Assembly: GCA_022813625.1 (NCBI GenBank)
Contig: JAKLMB010000026.1
Location: 62,001 to 126,000, forward strand
Direction of reading: 5' to 3'
From: Aaosphaeria pasadenensis
Taxonomy: Eukaryota; Ascomycota; Dothideomycetes; Pleosporales
Length of the DNA: 64,000 nucleotides
The stretch's first letter is position 1; each line of letters begins with the position of its first letter. This document shows, piece by piece, positions 33,301 to 42,607 of the stretch. Both the position numbers and the translations under genes were made by a program. Below the pieces are notes generated by a model. The model did no database searches. It had not been told where the DNA came from and saw only the letters and a program-made list of their open reading frames with translations.

Positions 33301-33605
33301 CTCGAGATAGTCTATCACCTATCACCTACCTGTTATCCGATCCAATACTACTCGGCTCCTGCTCGTGCCTCTTCGCTGCCCTCGAGTCACAACAACACCA
33401 ACCACTACCTACTCGTACCTACCCTTACACTTCCAAGTCCTCCTCTCCTCCTCCTTCTTCTTCTTCTACACCTCTCTTTCTCTCTCCATCCCGACGTCCG
33501 ACCGCCATCCAAGCACCCAAGGCTCCAGTCCCTATAGAGACTCGAAAATCGAGAATTCATTCCTAGGGAGAGGCCCAGCTCCCAACTTTATCAGCCACCT
33601 CCACG

Positions 33606-34614
33606 ATGGCTGCACCGACAACTCAGTCCCTCAAGGTGCGACATTGTATCACATAGCGCTATAAGTCAAACTTTCTGGCTAACATTCGACAGTGTGTCGT
33701 GACCGGTGATGGTGCTGTAGGCAAGGTAAGCATCTCTTCATCCTACCTCCTACCTCTTCCTTCCCTCCCATCTCTTCCTCTCTGCTCCCACCTTCTTCCT
33801 GTCCTTCTTGCGCGTATTATCTGTACTAGAATGGGAGGCACCATGAGCTAACCTCACCATCATAGACATGCCTTCTGATCTCCTACACAACAAATGCCTT
33901 CCCCGGCGAGTACATCCCGACCGTGTAAGTTCGCCGCCGCCGACACGATGCCTTCCACGACACGGTCAATCGAATCTCAAACCTCCCCTGAGACTAATCG
34001 CCCCATCAGGTTTGACAACTACTCGGCGAATGTGATGGTCGACGGGAAACCCATAAGCTTGGGACTTTGGGACACCGCCGGCCAAGAAGATTATGACAGG
34101 CTCCGCCCGCTATCATACCCGCAAACAGACGTTTTCCTCATCTGTTTCTCGATCGTTAGCCCTCCGTCTTTCGACAACGTCAAGGCAAAGGTACGCGCAA
34201 CACGTCTCCTGTGGCCACCCAGCATGAACTGACTTTTCCCGTGCCGTAGTGGTACCCCGAGATCGACCATCATGCCCCCGGCGTGCCTATCATCCTCGTT
34301 GGAACGAAGTTGGATTTGCGCGATGACGAAGGCACAAAGGAGAGCTTGAGGCAGAAAAAGATGGCCCCTATCCAGTACGAACAGGCGGTGATGGTGGCCA
34401 AGGAGATAAAGGCACAGAAGTATCTCGAGTGCTCTGCACTGACACAGCGAAATCTTAAGAGCGTGTTTGACGAAGCGATCCGGTATGTGATTTCCCAGCG
34501 CTTGCAATTACTTTTTATATTTCGTGCTAACGCATCCCCAAAAGCGCTGTTCTCAGCCCACGCCCTCAACAACCCAGGGGAAACAAGAAGGACAAGAAAT
34601 GCGTCATACTATAA
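33606..34614 (+). CDS. RAC1: Rho-family small GTPase Rac1
   Basis: Six exons (33606-33635, 33693-33725, 33866-33924, 34010-34190, 34250-34482, 34545-34614) join in phase to 201 residues. Motifs in order: P-loop 'GDGAVGKT', switch I 'YIPTVFDNYSANV', switch II 'DTAGQEDYDRLRP', 'GTKLDL' for guanine recognition, 'ECSALTQ', a polybasic segment and the CaaX box CVIL, whose final leucine predicts geranylgeranylation. The N-terminal extension MAAPTTQS and residues such as 'PISLGLWDTAGQ' distinguish fungal Rac from Cdc42. Rac controls polarised growth, the NADPH oxidase and hyphal branching from the plasma membrane. Exons 1 and 2 are 30 and 33 nt, as in other fungal Rho genes. Confidence 0.96.
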
Positions 34615-35607
34615 GCAGGAGGCTTTTGTCGCACCTCGGATAGTGCGCCACCGGTCGGAATAATGAGAATACCATCGCGGAACCGGAACATAAATCGACG
34701 ATTGAATGCTGGGGGGTAGCGACGATATACAGGAAGGGCTTGGAAGGCATCTCTTGACGAGATTTGGTATGCACAACTTCCTTTGCACGACCTCATGTCA
34801 CATGGCTATTCTGAAGGGGAGGGTACACCAAGAGACTCGCGCGGCGGGTCCATTATAGGAGTCGGGTTTACATCATTTCTGCATTTGGAGCCTCTTTTCG
34901 TCGGATCAGCATGATTGAAGCATTTCATATTTTGTGCAGTTGTGTGTAGATAGCGGGCATAATGAAGTAGCACACCATTTGCTCTCCTTCCGCATGCTGG
35001 TCGTTGATGACTTCGTTAGGGAGAGAACTAAGTATATTTCAGCATTTCCATTTCTGACCCTTGCCATTTCACCCCAACTACCCAGTGACCAATGTGAGTA
35101 AAGACTCGCTTTGCACTCGTCTATCATCGTTCTTATTAGAAGAGGCGCTCTATATCATAAAATTCGATCTTTGTTTTCCTATAAGCTGAATCCCCGGCAA
35201 CGCGCAGTAATCGCGCGCTTGCAGCACGCCTCTCTGGATAGGTCGGTAAAGCCGTGCAAGGAACGTCCCTTGCTCACGGTGTAGCATGAGGGTGTATGGA
35301 GTAGTATGGTTGATACAATGATTGGTCTGTTACGTATGTGGTGTATATTGTGTTGGGGAGAAAGAGGCTGAAGGCTTGAGAGTTGAGACGCCACGACGCC
35401 GCCCGGGCCGGGGTTCCTGTCCTTGCCCCGAGCTTCATCCCTCCCCTCCACTTTATTACTCCACCCGGCGGTTCTGTAACCACCTAGGTATTCAGTAGTC
35501 CAATGACTCCAATCTGATACCATTCTCGGGGTATACGAACACGATCCTCCATACGTATAATCGATACCAGCAATCGACCTGTACACCGGTGCTGGCCCGC
35601 GACTAAT
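34615..35607. other. spacer RAC1 to UBX gene
   Basis: About 1 kb. A minus-strand open frame (35179-35736) overlaps the first UBX exons in antisense and has no recognisable domain. No other feature seen. Confidence 0.55.
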
Positions 35608-37226
35608 ATGTTCTATCAGGGAACTCTCCAAAGCGGCATTGGCCTCGCTATTCAGGAACAGAAGCTGGTTGCATGCTTCGTCCGAGGTGAGCAACGCCCG
35701 CCATCTTTCCCTTACTTCGACGAATCCTAATCCCATTTCCCGCTCAAGATGACGGGCCAGAGAGTGTTAGGTGGGAAGACGACTGGCTACAAAGTGGCTG
35801 GGTAGGTATGCGTTGTACTCCCTTTGCATCATTTCAGGCTGATAGCTTTAGATTTCCAACCTTCTCCAGCAAAAGGCTGTGCTCCTCCGGCTTGATGCTG
35901 GTTCCACCGAAGCCGGTTTCCTCTCTGCCTTTTGCCCACTATCAAGTACGCCCACTTTGGTTGTGATACAGTAGGCTTTGCACATCTACCTGCAAGTGTG
36001 GCTCTACTAACAGCAGTATAGCAACGGTACCTTGAAGGAACAAATATCAGTTGGTGTCACGAAAGATCACTTTATAAACAAGATCAGATCGGCGCTGGGC
36101 GCGCCGCCTGTGCCTATACCTGCTGATCCCGCAACTTCATCAGCTCTCGACGCTCCGGACACAAGATCGACTGTCCAAGAATCCCCACAATCATATCCAC
36201 CGTCACCACCATCTCCTCCTCCGCCTCCGCCTCCGCCTCCTCCCCCCGCTGCTAGTACAAGTGCCAAAGGCAAGCAGATAGCGACGACGAGTAATCCTGA
36301 ACATAACGTCTCCGCTGCCCAAGCCGCACAAGCGAGCGCACGAGAAACCCTTCGCAAGAAGAAGCAGGAAGAGAAGGAGGAGCTGGCTCGCATACAGGCA
36401 CGCATTGAAGCAGATAAGGTGGAGCGCAGGGCACAGGCGGAGGCCCGCAAGGCGGAGCGCGAAAGGTCAACAGGAAACTCCACCATACAATCGAAATCGC
36501 CAATCGCCTCAGGCAGGAATGCATCACAAGCGAGCATTGTGAATTTAAACGTCCGGTTATTTGACGGAAAGACCATAAGGTCGACTTTCTCACGGACGGC
36601 CACGCTGCAGGCTGAGGTCCGTCCATGGGTCGATCGTGAGATCAAGGAAAGGACGGAATCTCCGAACGAAAAGATCCCGCCCTATTTCTTCAAGCAGATA
36701 CAAGCACCACTTCCGAGCCGAGAGCTGTCTGCTGGGGACGAAAATAATTCTTTAGGGGATATCGATCTCGCCCCAAGTGCCACTTTAGTCCTAATACCCG
36801 TCCGGGGTTATTCTGATGCATACACGGGTACTGACAGTGGCATTATCGGAGGTGTTGCTGGAGGCGTCACAGGCCTTGTCAGTAGCATTTTCGGCCTGGC
36901 AAGCTCTACTGCAGGCTATGTGGGAGGCATGATAGGTTCTGTTGTCGGAAGTGGCGAACAGAACCAAGGTACACCGGAACAGCCATCCTCTGGACGGGTC
37001 TTAGGAGATCAGAGCGCCGAAACTTCCAACCCATCAAGTGCGTCCGCGGCGACGGGCATTCGGGTTCGAACGCTTGCCGACCAGAGGGATGTCGACACGA
37101 GAGATTCGAGACTCTACAATGGCAATTCGGTAAGAGCAACCCCACTATTACTTTTACTGCAGGTGTCTCTGACAAACAATGCAGTTAGACTTTGAGCCAA
37201 ATGGCGATGCTTCTAACCGACGATAA
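35608..37226 (+). CDS. UBX-domain protein with thioredoxin-like N-terminus and membrane hairpin (UBXN4-like)
   Basis: Five exons (35608-35686, 35749-35801, 35852-35970, 36022-37129, 37185-37226) join in phase to 466 residues. Residues 1-100 form a thioredoxin-like UAS-type domain ('MFYQGTLQSGIGLAIQEQKL', 'AVLLRLDAGSTEAGFLSAFC'). A run of eleven prolines lies near 149-159, then a charged coiled coil (190-235), the UBX domain (about 255-350; 'NLNVRLFDGKTIRSTF') that docks on the Cdc48/p97 ATPase, and a glycine-rich hydrophobic stretch (about 358-397; 'GIIGGVAGGVTGLVSSIFGL') that fits a hairpin inserted in the ER membrane. This order matches animal UBXN4 (erasin), an ERAD factor. The function in fungi is inferred. 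The CAC codon made at the third intron relies on an ATAG acceptor after a CTAAC branch point. Confidence 0.83.
36199..36245 (+). repeat. CCTCCG-type repeat encoding polyproline in the UBX gene
   Basis: A run of CCT/CCG/CCC codons encodes eleven consecutive prolines; a coding microsatellite likely to vary in length between strains. Confidence 0.8.
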
Positions 37227-37856
37227 GCACACAACTACAAATCAGGGTACAGCACATAGCACTCTGTAGACTTGTTTGTGACTGTTCAGATATCCTCTTG
37301 TTTCCTTCCTGCGCCCAGCATCTAGATCCGACAGTAGAGTCCCATTAGCCCTTCTGAAGCCGTCCTTCCATTGTTCACTTATGAGCATGTCCGATATGGC
37401 ACCATGGCTGTATTCTATTGTACTATATATAAATATACTGGAGCATTGCGCTGAACAAGCAATAGCTGCTCGTAAGTGGCTCGTGGTATTCGTACACAAT
37501 GAGCTTGTTCAACTTTTGATCCCAGCTACACCCGTGTCAAGCAGTCGTTTTCTTCGGCATGTTTCCATTTATTGCTGAAGGAAAAGGCAATTGCCAGAAC
37601 ATTATCAGGGCGGGCGCTTGACTCGTGCCGGTCGATACAGAATTGATCGCCGGCAGATCAAGGTGGGGTAGGTATCCTCGAACGAGGATCCTCAGTGTAG
37701 CCGACTACGGTAGGTCTGGTTAAATGCAATTCTCCTATAAGTAACACAATTTTGACTGGCTGCACATGGTTATGTGCGTTCCAACTATCGTTCCACACAG
37801 TCTGACGAAAAGTTTCTCGCATATCTACTCACTTGAAATTGGCAACTGGGGACATT
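37227..37856. other. spacer UBX gene to GST fusion gene
   Basis: About 630 bp between genes transcribed in the same direction. It must contain a terminator and a promoter; no clear motif or gene seen. Confidence 0.55.
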
Positions 37857-39657
37857 ATGGGCAATACCGAAAAACCTATTTTGTTTCACTATGCAGCCTC
37901 AATCTTTTCGCATAGAGTACTATGGTACCTCTGGTTGCGGAACATTGATTACGATGAATGCGTGCGTTCTTTAGACTTCCCTCGTTTGAAATGCCCAAGT
38001 CTTCTAGAGGACCTTTGGCACTTAACAGCTCACTTATGTCTAGATCCAACCACCTTACATGCCTCGCCCCGACCTATCTCTCTTAGGTGTCGCGTACAGA
38101 CGCATACCTGTCATGGCAATAGGAAGGGATGTATATTGTGATTCTCGTTTAATAATCGATACGCTTGAGTCTATCTATCCAGGCGGTGCCCTCTCAGTGA
38201 AAACCTCTTTCGAAGAAGGGACTCGCAGATTGCTACAGAACTACACCATTGATGGCGGAATATTTGCAAATGCCGTCAGATGCATCCCGTACTGGATGCC
38301 TGGTGGGCTGTTGCAAGACAGCAAATTTCTTGACGATAGAGCTAGCTTGATGGGCGGGATGAGGATGACATCTGAATTGATGGAGAAGGGGCGTGGTCAG
38401 GGATTGCAACACCTTCGCCAGGCTTTTGACATCATGGAAAATACTTTCCTGAAAGATGGTAGACATTGGATTCTCGGGGACCGTGGACCGACTGTTGCAG
38501 ATATCGACGCGGTTTGGCCGTTCGAATGGTTAATCTTGGACACTGCAATGACAGACAGCCTGCGTGGAGGCGGCATAAGTGAGGAGGCATTTCCCAGAAC
38601 ATTCTCATGGGTGAAGAGATTCATGAATGCTGTCTCGGAGGCAAAAAAGAAATCGGCAACCGCGCAGAGGCTGAATGGAAAACAGGTGGAAGAAAGACTG
38701 CAGATGTCGACGACCAGGCCCGTGAAAGCGGGGATTGTCGAAAACGATCCATTAGGTCTTCGAGAGAATGACGAGGTCGAAGTCTCCCCGTCCGACTACG
38801 GCCAAAGTCACAAGGACCGCGGCCGTCTCATCGCGCTTACCACCAGCGAGGTGGTTATCCGAAATTCCAAGGGGTACCATCTGCACTTTCCGCGCTGGAA
38901 CTTCCAAATCTCCAGGGTCATTCCTCCACAAGTCAAGTCTCCTGTCCCTCTGGCAGAAGGAAAGAAGATTCCTCCGATGAAACTCATCTACCATCACGCC
39001 TCCCCATACACAAGAAAGGTGTTTATGCTTGCCCTGGAATATGGACTAGAAAGCCACATTGCTCTTCACAAAGTCGTTGTCTGTCCGATTCCCTATCCTG
39101 GCTGGTCCGACAACAGTGAGGAAGTCGCAGCGTTCAACCCCTTGGCAAAGATACCATGCCTTGTTACCGCGGATGTGCCTGACGGTATCTTCGATAGTAG
39201 AGTTATATGCGAATATCTTGACGATCTCATGGATGTGAAGAGGAAGAAGGATACGAGATATTTCCAACAGCGAGCATTGCATGCCTGCGCAGACGGCATC
39301 ATGGATGCGGCTGTTCTCATTGTGTATGAGCATAGGATCAGAGAGGAGAGGGGCGTTAAATTGGATGTGTGGCTCGAAGGCCAATTGCTGAAAATACAGC
39401 GTGGATTGGATCGATTGGAAAAAGCAGTTATGGAAGGAGTGCTGGGCGACCCGCCCAGTGGCCGCGCCAATATAGACGAAGTCGCCGTTCTCGTGGCGAT
39501 TGGCATGATGGATCAGATGAGTATCGCATGGAGCGAAAGAAGGCCGAAACTTGTGGAGTGGTACAATAGGTGGAGACTAAGGCGCTCTTTTCAACTTACA
39601 CCCCCAGATAAAGAGTGGAGAGCGGGTGTTGGAACGAAAGCCGATGCGAAGATGTAA
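37857..39657 (+). CDS. Double glutathione-transferase-like protein (GST - beta barrel - GST fusion)
   Basis: Exons 37857-37961 and 38044-39657 join in phase to 572 residues without any frame break. Residues 1-245 are one GST-like unit: a thioredoxin-fold start 'KPILFHYAASIFSHRVLWYL', then 'IQPPYMPRPDLSLLGVAYRR' and 'DVYCDSRLIIDTLESIYPGG', and a helical domain with 'WILGDRGPTVADIDAVWPFE'. Residues about 266-328 ('NDEVEVSPSDYGQSHKDRGR' to 'FPRWNFQISRV') look like an SH3-like beta barrel. From residue 347 a second GST unit begins with 'MKLIYHHASPYTRKVFMLAL' and contains 'FNPLAKIPCLVT' and 'FDSRVICEYLDDL', the standard cis-proline and glutathione-binding segments. The N-terminal unit has a serine (ASIFSHR), the second a serine-tyrosine (ASPYTRK) at the usual catalytic position. 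Substrate unknown; detoxification or redox metabolism is inferred. Confidence 0.82.
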
Positions 39658-40365
39658 ATGTGATCGAAGATTGCCTAGTTGGAAGACAATTATAGACTGC
39701 AGTTTCTAGCAGTAGTGCAGTAGCCGTGCGAATATCTTTCGAGTCAAACGCTTCATTGCGGAGTGGTCAGCGGTTGACAATTGGGTTTGTGGACTTGGAA
39801 TGAATGACGGCCGTATCGTATCCTCTATGTCTATAGCACATTTCGTAGGACATGGTCCATTATTTACACCCAAGATCGGTGGGGTTTGTGATATTCCTTC
39901 TCTTCCCCTTCAGCTGTAATTTGTTCATAAGGTTCAATGTTTTGCAAATTCGAACTGTCCAAAGGGGTGCAGCACTTCGCGAAGAACGCAGTGTACAGAA
40001 TGTTCTTGCTCGAGCCCTCACGTATCACTTGACACAATATATATCTGGTTGTCAGAGGTATTGCAGAAATTAAGATATGAACCTGCCAGTAGAATGTTTC
40101 AGAGTAGAACCGTGAAGTGTAGTAGTCGTGGGAACCGACAGAAGGCGCGATTTGGCGTCCAGCTATTTTCAGCCATCCAAAACGATTTCATTTCACAATC
40201 ACATGCGGGAATGGAGAAGTACGTGCGGTAGATATATAATAACATTAAAAATTGCTGCTTCGTCACATTACATGTATATACAATTATGCGTTCTATTCTA
40301 ACTCCAGGTTCATCATTTCGTTGCCATCACAAGGCACGCAGCCCGCCCGAGAACATTTACTTGGT
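39658..40365. other. spacer between convergent GST fusion and alkaline phosphatase genes
   Basis: About 700 bp, AT-rich near 40220-40300, for two 3' untranslated regions. No gene or repeat seen. Confidence 0.6.
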
Positions 40366-42607
40366 CTATGCTTTACCTCTTGCAAGACCGAAGCACTCTG
40401 CCATCTTGAAGAAGATGTCGATGCTGTTGTACACACCACCAAATGTCTCCTGGCAGGGACCCTGGGCAAAGACGGCAACATCGGTCAGAGAGTGGACTCC
40501 CTGTTCATCAGAGAGGGGAAGCGTGCCGTTGAGCAAAAGACCACCCTGGCCATCCTTGGGATTGACATAGACGTCACCAGAGTCCTTCACAAGCTCGGCC
40601 GCAGGCTTCCTTGGGCCGTCCTTGTGGACGCTCCAGGTCTCACGGCGATCAGGATCAGCCATGAGACCCTGGAACAGAGTGTAGCGGGGGCTCCAGTTGG
40701 AGGGGAAGTTGGAGTCGGTGTAAGTCAGGTTTCCGGTGTTGGTGTACTGTGAGAGACCAGAATTCTGGTATACACCCACGGCGTTACGTTTCTTGCGGTC
40801 CTCTTTCTGTGCGGCGAAGTATTTCGTATCAACAGATCCCATCACGTCAAAGCCGTGGCCATGATCGGATGAGACGAGAATGAGGGTCTCCTTCTCGCAG
40901 CCTAGATCCTGGATCTTCTTGACGGTCGCCTTCACCGTGTCGTCCAGCTCCAGCAACTCACCAAGAGCACGGTCGTAGTCAAGAACGTGCATCATCTTGT
41001 CGATAGAGGCAGCCTCTGACATGAGGAAGAATCCCTTGTCACCGGCACGGTTGTGCAGAATGTCGATGGCCTTGAGGGTCATCTCCTTGAGACCGGGCTG
41101 GTCGAGTGCAGCGGTCTTGTCGCCGGTGGGGGAAAGGGTCTGGTTAAGGTTGACCTTGTAGACATTGCGATCAAGCCACTTGGACATGACGGACGTGGAG
41201 AAGATACCGAGGGTCTTCTCGTTGGAGCTGGCAGCCTGAAGCTGGGTGTTGTTGAGGACAATCTTGTAACCCTTCTTGGCAAACTCCTCGTAGTAGTCCT
41301 TGTCTTGGTAGGTTTTGCCGCCCAAGGTAGAGTTGTAGAACTGCTCAGCACCTCCTCCGAAGAGAACGTCGGGTCCGTCCCACTTAGTCCAAGTGTAGTT
41401 GGTAATTCCGTTCAAGAAGGTATCAACGACGTGGCCGTACTGGTTGCGGTCACGCGTGTGAGCGGTCAAAGCAGCGGGCGTGGCATCTGCGATGAAGGCA
41501 GTGGAGACAATACCGACGAGGCCACCAGTGAGGCGGTGGAAGATCTCGGCGATGGTCTCAACCTTAGGGTCATCGAAGGGGTTCTTGCTGGAATCTGCGT
41601 AGACGCCGAGAGCATTGACTGAGCTCTTGTGTCCAGTGTAAAGGGCAGAGGCCGAGTTCGCCGAATCGGTGATGAAGCTGTCGATGGAGTGCGTCATCTG
41701 GTGACCAAGGACGGGGAATTTGTCCAGCTGCATGAGACTCTGGTACTTTCCATTGATGGTCTTGTGTCCGATCAAGCGTGCCGCTGTGATCATGTTGGTG
41801 GTCATGCCGTCGCCGATGAAGAAGATTATGTTCTTCGCCTTGCGCTCCTCAACCAGGTCACGCACCAGCCAGGTGGCGGTGGTGGTGCTGCCATTGTTGT
41901 AGCTGAGGGTTGCGGTGTACTCTACGAGGCGCTTGTTAGCTTGCAATTCCTTGTATCGCGTGTGAGTGCGTGGGTTATCCTACCACCAGGCTCGTAGAGA
42001 GCAACCCGTCGGTATGCCTTCGACGTCACATCGACAACGGAAGGCTGCTTTGCATCCTTGGCGAAGAGATCTGCGCAATGTTATCATTCCAAAGTCTCGG
42101 TGAGACCCTATAGACAGTTCAACGTACCCTCGTACCAAGTGAAGTTCCACTTCTCCAGCTTTGGATCTTCGAGTTTGAAGAACTCATTCACTGGCTTTGC
42201 AGTCTCATTTCCACGAGCAATGGTGAAGGTAAACTTCTCATCCGGAGGCAGGCCAATGGCTTCCGAACCGTTCTTGGGGGCGTGAACCTCCAGACGGATG
42301 TCAAAGTACTGCCCAGCCAAGAAGTCGGCCCTAGATTGGATACGTAAGTACAAGAGGTTGCCTCGTGTGGTGGTTGCGAATGGCTTCAGCTTACTGATCG
42401 GGGGGAAAGACACATCCTGACAAAAACCGTTAGCAATTGCACCAATCTTTCAAAATTTGCTTGGCCCGGGTTACGGAGGCCCAAGGTTGGCAGTGCAATG
42501 GACTTACCCAGTGTAGGACACGTTCCCAGGCGTTGGAAGGTCTGAGCAGATACAGCGCTCGCAAGCAGAGCAGCTGCGAGACCAATTGACTGTATGGAGC
42601 ACCTCAT
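40366..42607 (-). CDS. Secreted alkaline phosphatase
   Basis: Exons 42508-42607, 42395-42416, 42128-42330, 41984-42070 and 40366-41921 join in phase to 655 residues; the second exon is 22 nt. The start MRCSIQSIGLAAALLASAVSA is a classical signal peptide. A 120-residue N-terminal domain precedes the catalytic domain. 'KNIIFFIGDGMTTNMITAAR' supplies the first metal-binding aspartate and 'FITDSANSASALYTG' holds the nucleophilic serine (about residue 224). 'SEAASIDKMMH' gives the E, D and H metal ligands, 'SSDHGHGFD' the next D-H pair and 'EQGVHSLTDVAV' the last histidine, so the two-zinc site looks complete. It would release phosphate from organic monoesters outside the cell or in the vacuole. 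Several N-x-S/T sites fit secretion. Confidence 0.92.

Larger units (their letters stand above)
30060..33605. other. 3.5 kb gene-free spacer rich in microsatellites and palindromic words
   Basis: No supported gene on either strand. The distal part (30060-31600) is mixed sequence; the proximal part (31700-33600) contains (AAT)n, (CAG)n, (CACCAT)n and (CTAC)n arrays, about six TACCTAGGTA-family words and five TACGGAGTA-family words. The last 500 bp is a pyrimidine-rich tract that is probably the long 5' leader of RAC1. A 135-codon open frame at 32086-32493 is driven by the CACCAT repeat and is not called. Confidence 0.55.

Noticed and set aside
33069..33566. 165-codon serine/proline/tyrosine-rich frame before RAC1
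   Set aside because: It lies in the pyrimidine-rich leader with a (CTAC)n repeat; composition alone explains the open frame.
35179..35736. 185-codon minus-strand frame
   Set aside because: Antisense to the first UBX-gene exon, which has strong splice and homology support.
41053..41622. 189-codon plus-strand frame
   Set aside because: Shadow of the alkaline phosphatase catalytic exon on the other strand.
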